The position numbers and the translations under genes were made by a program. This document shows, piece after piece, positions 17,475 to 25,136 of a DNA stretch of 64,000 bases. The DNA comes from Sphaerochaeta globosa str. Buddy (lineage in GTDB: Bacteria; Spirochaetota; Spirochaetia; Sphaerochaetales; Sphaerochaetaceae). Position 1 is the first letter of the stretch. The number at the start of each line of letters is the position of its first letter. The DNA is taken from assembly GCF_000190435.1 (NCBI RefSeq), contig NC_015152.1:3106458-3170457 (forward strand), written 5' to 3'. Under the pieces are notes generated by a model. That model searched no databases, had not been told where the DNA came from, and saw only the letters and a program-made list of their open reading frames with translations.

Positions 17475-18071
17475 TTACCGGGTCATCGTCGAAAGGCTGC
17501 CATCACGGATAATCGCCTTCACATAGGTGAGGAAGGACATGACCGAGGATAGTGCCGCCAGAACGAAAATCACATACAGACCAATGGAAGCCCCTTCCAT
17601 AAAAGAGGCGTCAGAAAACCAGTTGCCCAATGCAATGTAGAGAATTCCCAAGGCCCCGCTGATGGCATACAGTACTGCCTTGCTCTTGCCCCACAGGTTT
17701 GCAGCCACCGGCTTGCCTTTCCCCATCATCAACATCCGTACAAACAGGATGGAAAATTCCCTCCACATAATCAGGATGAAAGTCCAAAGCGGCATGACAC
17801 CGGCACCGGACAAGCATACAAAGTACGTCAAACGGGAGAACGTATCGGCAAACGGATCCATCACTTTGCCCAAGTCAGTCACCAGATTCCTGCGTCGGGC
17901 AATTTGGCCGTCCAAGAGATCGGTCAGCTCGGTCAGAGCCCACAGAATGAGGGTAAGAATGGAAGAAAGGCTTTGAAAGTCTGACCCAAACCAACTGCCC
18001 AAATGAAATGCAATGAAAAACAGGGGAGCCATAATCAGCCGTGATACCGTAAGCTTATTCGGAATATTCAT
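17475..18071 (-). CDS. pgsA: CDP-diacylglycerol-glycerol-3-phosphate 3-phosphatidyltransferase
   Basis: Membrane enzyme that makes phosphatidylglycerol phosphate from CDP-diacylglycerol and glycerol-3-phosphate. The CDP-alcohol phosphotransferase signature DGQIAR...GKVMDPFAD is complete, with all three key Asp residues after DG. Several hydrophobic helices follow, for a total of 198 residues, a usual length. The N-terminus MNIPNKLTVSRLI is typical of PgsA, and AGAGG precedes the ATG by about 5 nt. Confusion with phosphatidylserine synthase is unlikely given the N-terminus. Confidence 0.92.
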   Translation of the reverse strand: MNIPNKLTVSRLIMAPLFFIAFHLGSWFGSDFQSLSSILTLILWALTELTDLLDGQIARRRNLVTDLGKVMDPFADTFSRLTYFVCLSGAGVMPLWTFILIMWREFSILFVRMLMMGKGKPVAANLWGKSKAVLYAISGALGILYIALGNWFSDASFMEGASIGLYVIFVLAALSSVMSFLTYVKAIIRDGSLSTMTR

Positions 18072-18083
18072 GAAGACCTCTGG

Positions 18084-19568
18084 TTAGCCGAACAACCGGC
18101 TGAATTTGTTTTCAAGGTAGCTTGTGTAGACTGTTGCGTCAAGAGCTTTTCCGGTTACGCTTTGTGCTGTCAGCCGCCCCGTTTGCAAGGCACCCTTTTC
18201 ATAAATGGACGACTTCAGGTATGAGCTTATGCCTTCCACATCATTAGGTTGCAACCCAAGTGAGCCCTGCATATGATCCCAAATCTGTGCCCCGTAAAGA
18301 TTCCCCAACGCATACGTAGGAAAGTAGCCAAAATCACCACTGCTCCAATGCACATCCTGCAAAACCCCTTGCGCTACCGTCGGAGGCTTGAAACCAAATA
18401 GGATGGCAAACTGTTCGTCCCACGCCTGGGGAATATCATCTATGGCAATCCGTCGGGCTAGAATATCCTGCTCCAAGCCGAAGCGAAGGAAGATATGCAA
18501 ACTATAACTCATTTCATCAGCATTCACCCGTATACAGGTCTTTCCCACCTTGTTGACAGCCTTAACAAACCTTTCAAGGCTTACATCGGCAGTCTGAGAA
18601 GGGAAAATTTCCTGGAATCGGGGGTAATACCGCTGCCAAAACTCAGGGCTCTTGGAAATCATGTTCTCCCAGAGTCGGCTCTGTGATTCATGCATCCCAT
18701 GGGACGCTCCACCAGAAAGACTTGTACCTTTGAGTTTTCCGCTTGAGGCACCCATCTCATACAAAGCATGCCCCCCCTCATGCACGGAGGAAGCAAAGCT
18801 GTCCATGACACTCGGATCGGTATAGCGTGTAGTGATTCGGATATCATCTGCTGCTATGGTAGTGGTGAACGGATGTACCGAAACAGCTGCACAACCTCGG
18901 GTAAAATCAAAACCCATATCAGCAAGAACCTGATTTGCAAACGCCTGTTGGCCTTCAATCGCATAGCTTTGATACAGAAAGGAAGCATCCACTTCTTTCG
19001 CTGCATACGTCTGCACCATATCCGAGAGCGGCTTCTTGATGGAATCAAACAGGGAGGATACCTCAGCAGTGGTCATCCCCTCCTCGAACTCACAGAGAAG
19101 AGCATCGTACAGCGAATCTCCCTCATCGGCCAGGCAGGAGGCCTTCTCCCTCACCAAATCCACCATGGTGGCAAAGTCCTTGGAAAAGAGTTTGAAATCA
19201 CTGGCTTTGCGGGCTTCAACCCAGCTCTGATGGGCTTTGGACGACTGTTCGGTAATTGCACGCACCAAATCTGAAGGCATGCGACGTTTTCTTTCATACT
19301 CTTTCCTGCGAACCCTGATCAGAGCCTTCTCAAAGTCCGATTCCGCCGATTTTTCATCCAGAGCAGAGAGCAACTGACCCATCTCTTCCCCGCTTGCAAC
19401 AGCATGGGACTGCTGGGCGAGCCATCCGAGCTGAACCGAGCGTTCTTCTACCGCCCTGGCGCTGAGAACAGTCTCCTGGTCCCATTGCAAGGCTGCACCA
19501 ATATGTTCAAGCATCACCAAATGACGGTCCAGCGCCTGTAGTCGTGCAAAGGCTTGTTGTTGTTTCAT
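18084..19568 (-). CDS. M32-family metallocarboxypeptidase (Taq-type)
   Basis: Zinc-dependent carboxypeptidase of 494 residues, the normal length for the M32 family. The zinc and catalytic motif HEGGH (HEXXH) lies in SSVHEGGHALYEMG near residue 263. It is followed by the third ligand motif HESQSRLWEN and by the conserved IRVNADEM segment. These enzymes trim C-terminal residues from peptides in the cytoplasm. AGGAGG lies 4-5 nt before the ATG. It follows thrS across a 9-bp hairpin (19586-19609). Confidence 0.93.
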   Translation of the reverse strand: MKQQQAFARLQALDRHLVMLEHIGAALQWDQETVLSARAVEERSVQLGWLAQQSHAVASGEEMGQLLSALDEKSAESDFEKALIRVRRKEYERKRRMPSDLVRAITEQSSKAHQSWVEARKASDFKLFSKDFATMVDLVREKASCLADEGDSLYDALLCEFEEGMTTAEVSSLFDSIKKPLSDMVQTYAAKEVDASFLYQSYAIEGQQAFANQVLADMGFDFTRGCAAVSVHPFTTTIAADDIRITTRYTDPSVMDSFASSVHEGGHALYEMGASSGKLKGTSLSGGASHGMHESQSRLWENMISKSPEFWQRYYPRFQEIFPSQTADVSLERFVKAVNKVGKTCIRVNADEMSYSLHIFLRFGLEQDILARRIAIDDIPQAWDEQFAILFGFKPPTVAQGVLQDVHWSSGDFGYFPTYALGNLYGAQIWDHMQGSLGLQPNDVEGISSYLKSSIYEKGALQTGRLTAQSVTGKALDATVYTSYLENKFSRLFG

Positions 19569-19585
19569 ATGTCCTCCTAGAGATT

Positions 19586-19609
19586 GAGAGCCGGATTACT
19601 CCGGCTCTC
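19586..19609 (-). terminator. Intercistronic hairpin after thrS
   Basis: Perfect 9-bp inverted repeat (GAGAGCCGG / CCGGCTCTC) in the 48-nt thrS-M32 gap. On the transcribed minus strand no T-run follows, so it may be a processing or stability hairpin rather than a terminator. Confidence 0.4.
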
Positions 19610-19616
19610 TTTACAT

Positions 19617-21362
19617 TTACAGCTGTTCCTTGCTCTCCACCTTCTGCTTCACCATCTCGATGAAGGCCTGGGTGGAAAGACCGTTCTCCTGCTTGCCTGT
19701 TCTCAGTCTTACCGATACTTGGTCGTTCTGAGCCTCCCGTTCACCGATAATCACCATGTAGGGAATTTTCAGCTGCTGGGCATTGCGGATCTTGGCGTTC
19801 ATGCGGTCATCGCCAAGGTCGGCAGAAACTCGGAAACCTTCCTTGCGCAGTCGTTTTTCCAAGTCCTTCGCATAGTCGAAGAAATTCTCCCCGACCGGGA
19901 TGAGCTTGATCTGCTCGGGGGACAACCACGGCGGGAAAGCTCCGGCATAGTGCTCGATCAGCACCCCGAAGAACCGTTCAATGGAACCAAGAAGAGCACG
20001 GTGAATCATGTACGGGCGCTTTTCGACACCATCCTTGTCCACGAAGGTCATATCGAAGCGCTCGGGCTCATTGAAGTCAAACTGTACGGTGGAGAGCTGC
20101 CATTCACGACCGATTGCGTCCTTGATCTTAAGGTCGATTTTCGGTCCATAGAAAGCTCCGCCGCCCTCATCGATTTCGTAAGACAACCCCTCAGCGACAA
20201 TGGCTTGTCTCAAGGCTTCAGTCGCAGCAGCCCAACGAGCCGGATCGCCGACGGACTTTTCCGGTTTGGTGGAAAGGTAGGCGTTAATCTCGGTGAAACC
20301 GAATGAATGAAGCATGTGCAGTGAGAACCGCAACACTTCAAGAATCTCATCATTCATCTGATCGGGGGTGACAAAGAGGTGAGCATCATCCTGAGTGAAT
20401 CCACGAACCCGCATCAGACCGTGCATGGCTCCAGCCTTCTCATATCGATACACTGTGCCGAGCTCAGCCCAACGACACGGCAGGTCCCTATAGGAATGCT
20501 TGCTGTTCTTGTAGATCATAATATGGAACGGGCAGTTCATCGGCTTCACATAGTAATCGCTCTTGTCCATCTCCATCGGAGGGTACATACCATCCTTGTA
20601 GAAATCCAAGTGGCCGCTGGTCTCCCATAACCATGAACGCCCGATATGAGGGGTGTACACCATCTCGTATCCGTTGGCATAGTGCTCACTTCGCCAAAAA
20701 TTCTCGATTGACTGACGGATACGGGCTCCCATCGGATGCCAGTAGACAAGACCGGGACCGGCCTCCTCATGCAGGCTGAACAGATCAAGCTCCTTGCCAA
20801 GCTTGCGGTGGTCTCGCTTCTCCACATCCTCCAGGTGCTGCAGGTACAACCTCAGGTCCTTGGCATTAGCCCATGCAGTTCCATAGATGCGGGTAAGCAT
20901 CGGATTGGTTTCCTTGCCGCGCCAGTAGGCACCTGCAATACTCATCAGCTTGAAAGCGTCAGCCTTAAGCTCCTTGGTCGACTCCACATGGGGACCTCGG
21001 CAGAGATCGGTAAAACCGCCCTGGCTGTACAAAGAGACTTCCTCACCCTCAGCAATCGCGTCAAGCAATTCGAGTTTATAGGTTTGGTCTGCAAACTGCT
21101 TCCGAGCCTCGGCCCGGCTTACCACCGTACGAACAAACGGCTTTCCTTCGGCGATGATAGCCTTCATGCGAGCAGCTATTTCTTCAAGATCATCGTTCAC
21201 CAACTGCCTGGGCAGATCGAAATCATAATAGAAGCCATTGTCAATCGCAGGACCAATCGTTATCTGTGCTGAAGGAAACATTTGCAACACAGCTTCCGCC
21301 ATGACATGCGCCATCGAGTGCCTAATTCTGGAGAGTTTCTCTCCTGCATCTTCCTTTGCCAT
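19617..21362 (-). CDS. thrS: Threonyl-tRNA synthetase lacking the TGS domain
   Basis: Charges tRNA-Thr. The protein (581 residues) starts directly in the editing domain with HSMAHV (the HXXXH motif). The roughly 60-residue N-terminal TGS domain of the E. coli type is therefore missing. The catalytic core has motif 2 (GTVYRYEKAG), zinc ligands in MNCPFH, in the MHGLMRVRGF region and in IHRALLGSIERF, and a C-terminal anticodon-binding domain. GAGGAG precedes the ATG at 21362. The leader carries a T-box, so expression should rise when tRNA-Thr is uncharged. Confidence 0.96.
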   Translation of the reverse strand: MAKEDAGEKLSRIRHSMAHVMAEAVLQMFPSAQITIGPAIDNGFYYDFDLPRQLVNDDLEEIAARMKAIIAEGKPFVRTVVSRAEARKQFADQTYKLELLDAIAEGEEVSLYSQGGFTDLCRGPHVESTKELKADAFKLMSIAGAYWRGKETNPMLTRIYGTAWANAKDLRLYLQHLEDVEKRDHRKLGKELDLFSLHEEAGPGLVYWHPMGARIRQSIENFWRSEHYANGYEMVYTPHIGRSWLWETSGHLDFYKDGMYPPMEMDKSDYYVKPMNCPFHIMIYKNSKHSYRDLPCRWAELGTVYRYEKAGAMHGLMRVRGFTQDDAHLFVTPDQMNDEILEVLRFSLHMLHSFGFTEINAYLSTKPEKSVGDPARWAAATEALRQAIVAEGLSYEIDEGGGAFYGPKIDLKIKDAIGREWQLSTVQFDFNEPERFDMTFVDKDGVEKRPYMIHRALLGSIERFFGVLIEHYAGAFPPWLSPEQIKLIPVGENFFDYAKDLEKRLRKEGFRVSADLGDDRMNAKIRNAQQLKIPYMVIIGEREAQNDQVSVRLRTGKQENGLSTQAFIEMVKQKVESKEQL

Positions 21363-21385
21363 ACCAACTCCTCGTATATACCAAC

Positions 21386-21457
21386 AAAAAAAGCCTTCAT
21401 GCCTTCCCTCTCCGGTACGGCATCATCCGCATCCGGCAAGGACGAAGACATGAGGGC
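21386..21457 (-). terminator. Regulated terminator of the thrS T-box
   Basis: Stem of 14 bp with a mismatch and a wobble, a long apical arm (21407-21443) and seven T residues on the minus strand. It is the attenuator of the T-box leader. Confidence 0.85.
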
Positions 21458-21690
21458 TCTCATGTTCCGCGGTTCCACCTTGCTTCCCTTTCCGATTCTT
21501 CACCACCGAAAAGGACGCTCAATTTACCTGTATCGCCAGGTGTACGGCATAATCTACTAAGTTTCCCGTTCGGTATGCGGCTCAAAAGGGGTGTTCATCG
21601 GGCGCTTGCCGGATTCCTCTCAACCAAGGGAATCCTCTCTGTGGCTCCGCTATCGACTACTCGTCTTTCTCATTGCCTTACTTGATAGAA
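21386..21690 (-). promoter_or_regulatory. T-box riboswitch leader of thrS
   Basis: The minus strand contains the near-invariant T-box sequence AAGGTGGAACCGCGG (21467-21481). Stem I landmarks lie upstream: AGTAG, AGAGAGG, a GGTTGAGAGG region and a GATGAACACCCC loop that offers an ACC (Thr) specifier codon at 21590-21592. Downstream, GCCCTCATGTCTTC (21444-21457) pairs with GAAGGCATGAAGGC (21393-21406), followed by T7 (21386-21392): an intrinsic terminator that competes with the antiterminator. The terminator is about 25 nt before the thrS start codon. The exact 5' end is uncertain. Confidence 0.92.
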
Positions 21691-21715
21691 TGCTTACAAT
21701 GCAAAAAATAGTCAA
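21687..21715 (-). promoter_or_regulatory. Candidate thrS promoter
   Basis: Minus strand TTGACT (21710-21715), a 17-nt spacer and CATTCT (21687-21692). It overlaps the stop codon of the preceding GAF gene and would place the start site at the foot of the T-box. Confidence 0.35.
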
Positions 21716-22191
21716 GAGTCAAACAACCGCGAGATGATCAGAGCTGCTTTCTCAAGAAGATTCTGATCCTCTATGGTAAAACGAGAGAGAAAGGGACTGT
21801 CGACATCCAACACTCCCACCACCTTTCCTTGAGTGTCGATAAGGGGGACGACTAGTTCACTGTTGCTTGCACCATCACAGGCAATATGCCCGGCAAAAGC
21901 ATGCACGTCATCGACGCGCACGCTCTGTGCGGTACGTGCACACAACCCGCACACCCCTTTGGAAAAGGGGATGTCGGTACAAGCCACCTTGCCTTGGAAT
22001 GGACCGAGCACCAGAGCCTGTCCTGAAGCATCAGTCAAGTAAAACCCAACCCAGTTGATGTCACTCAGCCTTTGGGCAAGCAGAGCCGAAGCATTGGACA
22101 GATGACAATATCGTCTAAGCTCTGTACCGTCCCCATCGGCGATCAGGGCTGCAAGCTGGTCAAGCAGTGCATCATCGCTATGCAACATCAT
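21712..22191 (-). CDS. Free methionine-(R)-sulfoxide reductase (GAF domain)
   Basis: Single GAF domain protein of 159 residues resembling fRMsr (YebR/MsrC type), which reduces free methionine-R-sulfoxide in the cytoplasm. Family landmarks: INWVGFYL, LGPFQGKVAC, the Cys pair in GVCGLCARTA, HIACDGASNSELVVP with the catalytic-region Cys, and VGVLDVDSP near the end. The first ATG of an ATGATG pair has GGAG about 8 nt upstream. It follows the hydrogenase gene by 17 nt and may be the last gene of that operon. Confidence 0.9.
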   Translation of the reverse strand: MMLHSDDALLDQLAALIADGDGTELRRYCHLSNASALLAQRLSDINWVGFYLTDASGQALVLGPFQGKVACTDIPFSKGVCGLCARTAQSVRVDDVHAFAGHIACDGASNSELVVPLIDTQGKVVGVLDVDSPFLSRFTIEDQNLLEKAALIISRLFDS

Positions 22192-22208
22192 ACGATACGC
22201 TCCTTATT

Positions 22209-23669
22209 CTACAAAATGGACCGCATGGCTTTCACCGGGGTGGCAGCTTTATTCCCACCACGGAGCTTCATAGCCACCGAGGGTTTTACTACCACACCCG
22301 GGCCGTTGATGCAACCGCCTTCGCAGCACATAACCTCGACCAAGTCGGCTTCGGCCGGGCGTTTCTCCCATATTTTCATCGTCCTGAACATTTTCTTGTC
22401 AACACCATTGATAGGAAGCACCTGCACCTCGTGATTCGACTCAAAGCGGCTGAGCACACACGAAGCAACCCCGCCGGAAAGAGCAAACTGCCTGCAGTCC
22501 TCAAAAGAAGCGGTATCCCCGAGGTCTGCTCCTTCCATCTCCCTTACATCGATATTCTTGGCAATGAACAGGGATGCAAGCTCACTGAAGGTAATTACCC
22601 CATCTATGGTATCCAGCCTTACGGCTTCCACTTTCTTGGCCAGGCAGGGACCGATGAAGACATTCCTTGTTTGGGGATTTGCCTCCTTTGCCTTCAACGC
22701 TGCATAGCCCATGGGAGAGAGAGCACATGATCGTCGTTCCTTGAGGAACGGCAGATGCTTGTCCACCAACTCCATGTAGGCAGGACAGCAGCTGGTCGTC
22801 ATAAACCCTTCACCCTTTCCTTTGCGCTGAGCCAGTTCAGCCGCCTCATGCAAACTCGTCGTCTCGGCTCCCTCGCTGACTTCCATTACAGAAGAGAAGC
22901 CGGCGCTGAGCAACGCTGCCTTGATTTGAGCCAGGGTACCGGGAAATTGGCCTTCAATTGCAGGGGCGATCAGGGCGGTGACATGCTCAGATCTCTCAAG
23001 CATCTTGACCACAGGAATCAAAGAGGAGCGCTCGACAATGGCTCCGAACGGGCAGCTCATCGCACATCGACCGCAGCTGATACACAGTTTGTAATCAATC
23101 TCCACATAGCCCTCTGCGTTCTTCTTCACCGCATTGACCGGGCAAGCTTCTTCGCAGGGGACAGGAATATGCACCACAGCGTGAAAGGGGCAGACCTCCT
23201 TGCACTTGCCGCAACGGATGCATCGACTCTCATCGATATGGGCTTGCCCTCCGCTGAAGGTAATGCAATCCTTCGGACAGTTAGCCAGACAGGGTCTTGC
23301 AAAGCAACCCCTGCAGGCATCGCTGATCAAATAGCGGTCCGGCGGACAGGAAGAGCAGGCTGTGCTGATGGTAGTCAGAATCGGAGCGGCAGGCTTGTCC
23401 GCCTCCATCACTTCCTGCACATACTCCGAGAGATTTTTCAGCTCGTCGTCCTCGGTCTCGATGTTGATACCCAGCAACGCCATGATCCGGTAGCGGACCA
23501 TTGCCCGCTCCTTGTAGATGCAGCATCGGTTGGGAACCCTCTGTTTGGGAATGATCCTGATGGGAAGTTTGTCGACATTTTCTTTCAGTGTCCCTGCAAA
23601 GAACTCCTTAAGAACCTCTGCATGAACCTGACGCTTCATCAGCGTATATTGGTTGTTGAGTTCAAGCAC
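22209..23669 (-). CDS. [FeFe]-hydrogenase, catalytic-type (group B-like)
   Basis: Iron-sulfur protein of 486 residues with a C-terminal H-cluster domain. The N-terminal half is Cys-rich: CSSCPPDRY, CRGCFARPCLANCP, CIRCGKCKEVCP and CISCGRCAMSCP, enough for about four 4Fe-4S clusters. The H-cluster loops are TSCCPAY (both Cys present), GPCLAKKVEA and CCEGGCINGPG, which are variants of the classical motifs. The GTG at 23669 has GGAGG 7 nt upstream and overlaps the preceding gene by 8 nt; an upstream in-frame start at 23684 is less likely. It probably makes or uses H2 with ferredoxin-level electrons. Group assignment is from motif pattern only. Confidence 0.85.
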   Translation of the reverse strand: MLELNNQYTLMKRQVHAEVLKEFFAGTLKENVDKLPIRIIPKQRVPNRCCIYKERAMVRYRIMALLGINIETEDDELKNLSEYVQEVMEADKPAAPILTTISTACSSCPPDRYLISDACRGCFARPCLANCPKDCITFSGGQAHIDESRCIRCGKCKEVCPFHAVVHIPVPCEEACPVNAVKKNAEGYVEIDYKLCISCGRCAMSCPFGAIVERSSLIPVVKMLERSEHVTALIAPAIEGQFPGTLAQIKAALLSAGFSSVMEVSEGAETTSLHEAAELAQRKGKGEGFMTTSCCPAYMELVDKHLPFLKERRSCALSPMGYAALKAKEANPQTRNVFIGPCLAKKVEAVRLDTIDGVITFSELASLFIAKNIDVREMEGADLGDTASFEDCRQFALSGGVASCVLSRFESNHEVQVLPINGVDKKMFRTMKIWEKRPAEADLVEVMCCEGGCINGPGVVVKPSVAMKLRGGNKAATPVKAMRSIL

Positions 23670-23928
23670 GTGTCGCCTCCGCAAGCAGTTTGCACAGCTT
23701 CTCCTGGTTCACACTGCCATAGACTTTCTCACCGATCCGAACATAGGGAGGACGGTCCTTGGACTGGGCATCCTTGCAACCGCCAAGGCAGCTCACGCCC
23801 TCAATCTCGCAACTGCAGAGTACCGCAGGGTCCAAGAAATCATTATATAAGAGCAAGTCAGCACCTCCCTGCACAAAACAGGCGGTTCCTACACAAATCT
23901 GTACATGTACTTTCTCTTTCTTTCCCAT
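23662..23928 (-). CDS. Small thioredoxin-like 2Fe-2S ferredoxin
   Basis: 88-residue protein with the pattern CVGTACFVQGG...CEIEGVSCLGGC, four Cys in the arrangement of thioredoxin-like 2Fe-2S domains (NuoE/HydC-type). The second ATG (23928) is chosen because GAGAGGAG lies 6 nt upstream of it, whereas the first ATG (23934) would abut the ribosome site. It lies between the phosphatase and hydrogenase genes and overlaps the latter. It probably passes electrons to or from the hydrogenase. Confidence 0.82.
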   Translation of the reverse strand: MGKKEKVHVQICVGTACFVQGGADLLLYNDFLDPAVLCSCEIEGVSCLGGCKDAQSKDRPPYVRIGEKVYGSVNQEKLCKLLAEATRA

Positions 23929-23942
23929 ATTCATCTCCTCTC

Positions 23943-25136
23943 TCAGATATATTCTTGTGAGGTCTCTTTCAGATAGACGTCTTCCAATGCCTTGCGAAGT
24001 CTGCCTATCAGGTTTCTTCTGATACCTATTTCCACCGGGATGCTTGGATCCTGATGGGCCTCATTGATCTTCGTTCCTACAATAAAGTGAACCTGATCGC
24101 TATCCTGCATGACCTGGACAAATTTTTTCACTGCGTCATTGGCCATCGAACGGACCGGTTTCTTCTGTTCCAAGGCAGTGGCCACCTTGCTTAGGGTGAG
24201 CATGCCCTCGGTAACGAGGTCGATACCCTCCATCATCGAGCAAGGCGGTACCTGAGGCGACCAACAGCTCATGTCCACCTTCAAGGGCTTTTGCAGGAGG
24301 CGGCTCACAATCTGGGCCGTCGTCCCGCCGCTGACGATCTTTTTGCCTTCGAAGTCCCTAATTTTCTGGACCAGCTGCTCATCATGTTCCTTGGTGAACG
24401 GAGGACCGGTCACCACCAACGTCCGTCTGGGTCTGCGTACATAGACTACCATGCAGGTAATGTCGTCCTTCGCACTGAGGCGGTCCAGGCTGTGTGCCCG
24501 ACAAACAATGGCCTGAGCCAATTCATGGCTGGAGATATCGGGATTCGCCTCAATCTGTGCATGGGTGAATTCGCGAACTCCATCCAGGCGCCAACCCAAC
24601 GGAAGGGACTTTCCCATACCGGCTTGGGTGACTCCGTCACTGAAAATCACCAATCGGCTGCCGATGGGCAGGTTGAGCACAGAATGCCCCAGCACCTCTT
24701 TCTTAAAGGCTCCGTCACGCTGAAGGTCGATGTGCTCGACATCCCACTGTACGCTCCTTTCACCTTGGAACACCAAGGCGCTTGGGTTGTCGTACTCCAC
24801 CAGGTTCATGGCAACTTGGTCATTGCCAACCATCCTGAGGTCTGCAATGGTGAAGGTTGCGTAACTGATCTTCCGTTCTTTGCATACCGGCAGCGTATTC
24901 ATGATGATGCGTGCAGAATGAGTGAGATCCATCGGGCTGAAACTCAATTTGTGAGCCATGCGGGCGGTCAGGCTGGCCAATACATTGGCTTTGACCCCGC
25001 TTCCCAACCCATCACTGAGCGTACACACAATTTGGTTGTTCTCAGGATTGCGGGAGAGCAGAAACACATCCCCCCCAATCTTTTGCCCATCCTTGTAAAT
25101 TTGAGCATAGTCTACATCGATGAAGAGGTCGTTCAT
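23943..25136 (-). CDS. SpoIIE-family (PP2C-like) protein phosphatase of the hydrogenase operon
   Basis: 397-residue protein. The first roughly 210 residues form a SpoIIE/PPM phosphatase domain: VCTLSDGLGSGVKAN near residue 37, IFSDGVTQAG and DDITCMVV supply the metal-binding Asp residues. The C-terminal half is less familiar and contains GGTTAQIVSRLL and a CSMMEGIDLVTEGMLTLSKV segment with two nearby Cys. Such phosphatases act on phospho-Ser/Thr, typically of anti-sigma antagonists; no partner is in the window. Its start overlaps the HydS-like gene as ATGA, which indicates tight coupling with the sensory hydrogenase. Confidence 0.85.
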   Translation of the reverse strand: MNDLFIDVDYAQIYKDGQKIGGDVFLLSRNPENNQIVCTLSDGLGSGVKANVLASLTARMAHKLSFSPMDLTHSARIIMNTLPVCKERKISYATFTIADLRMVGNDQVAMNLVEYDNPSALVFQGERSVQWDVEHIDLQRDGAFKKEVLGHSVLNLPIGSRLVIFSDGVTQAGMGKSLPLGWRLDGVREFTHAQIEANPDISSHELAQAIVCRAHSLDRLSAKDDITCMVVYVRRPRRTLVVTGPPFTKEHDEQLVQKIRDFEGKKIVSGGTTAQIVSRLLQKPLKVDMSCWSPQVPPCSMMEGIDLVTEGMLTLSKVATALEQKKPVRSMANDAVKKFVQVMQDSDQVHFIVGTKINEAHQDPSIPVEIGIRRNLIGRLRKALEDVYLKETSQEYI

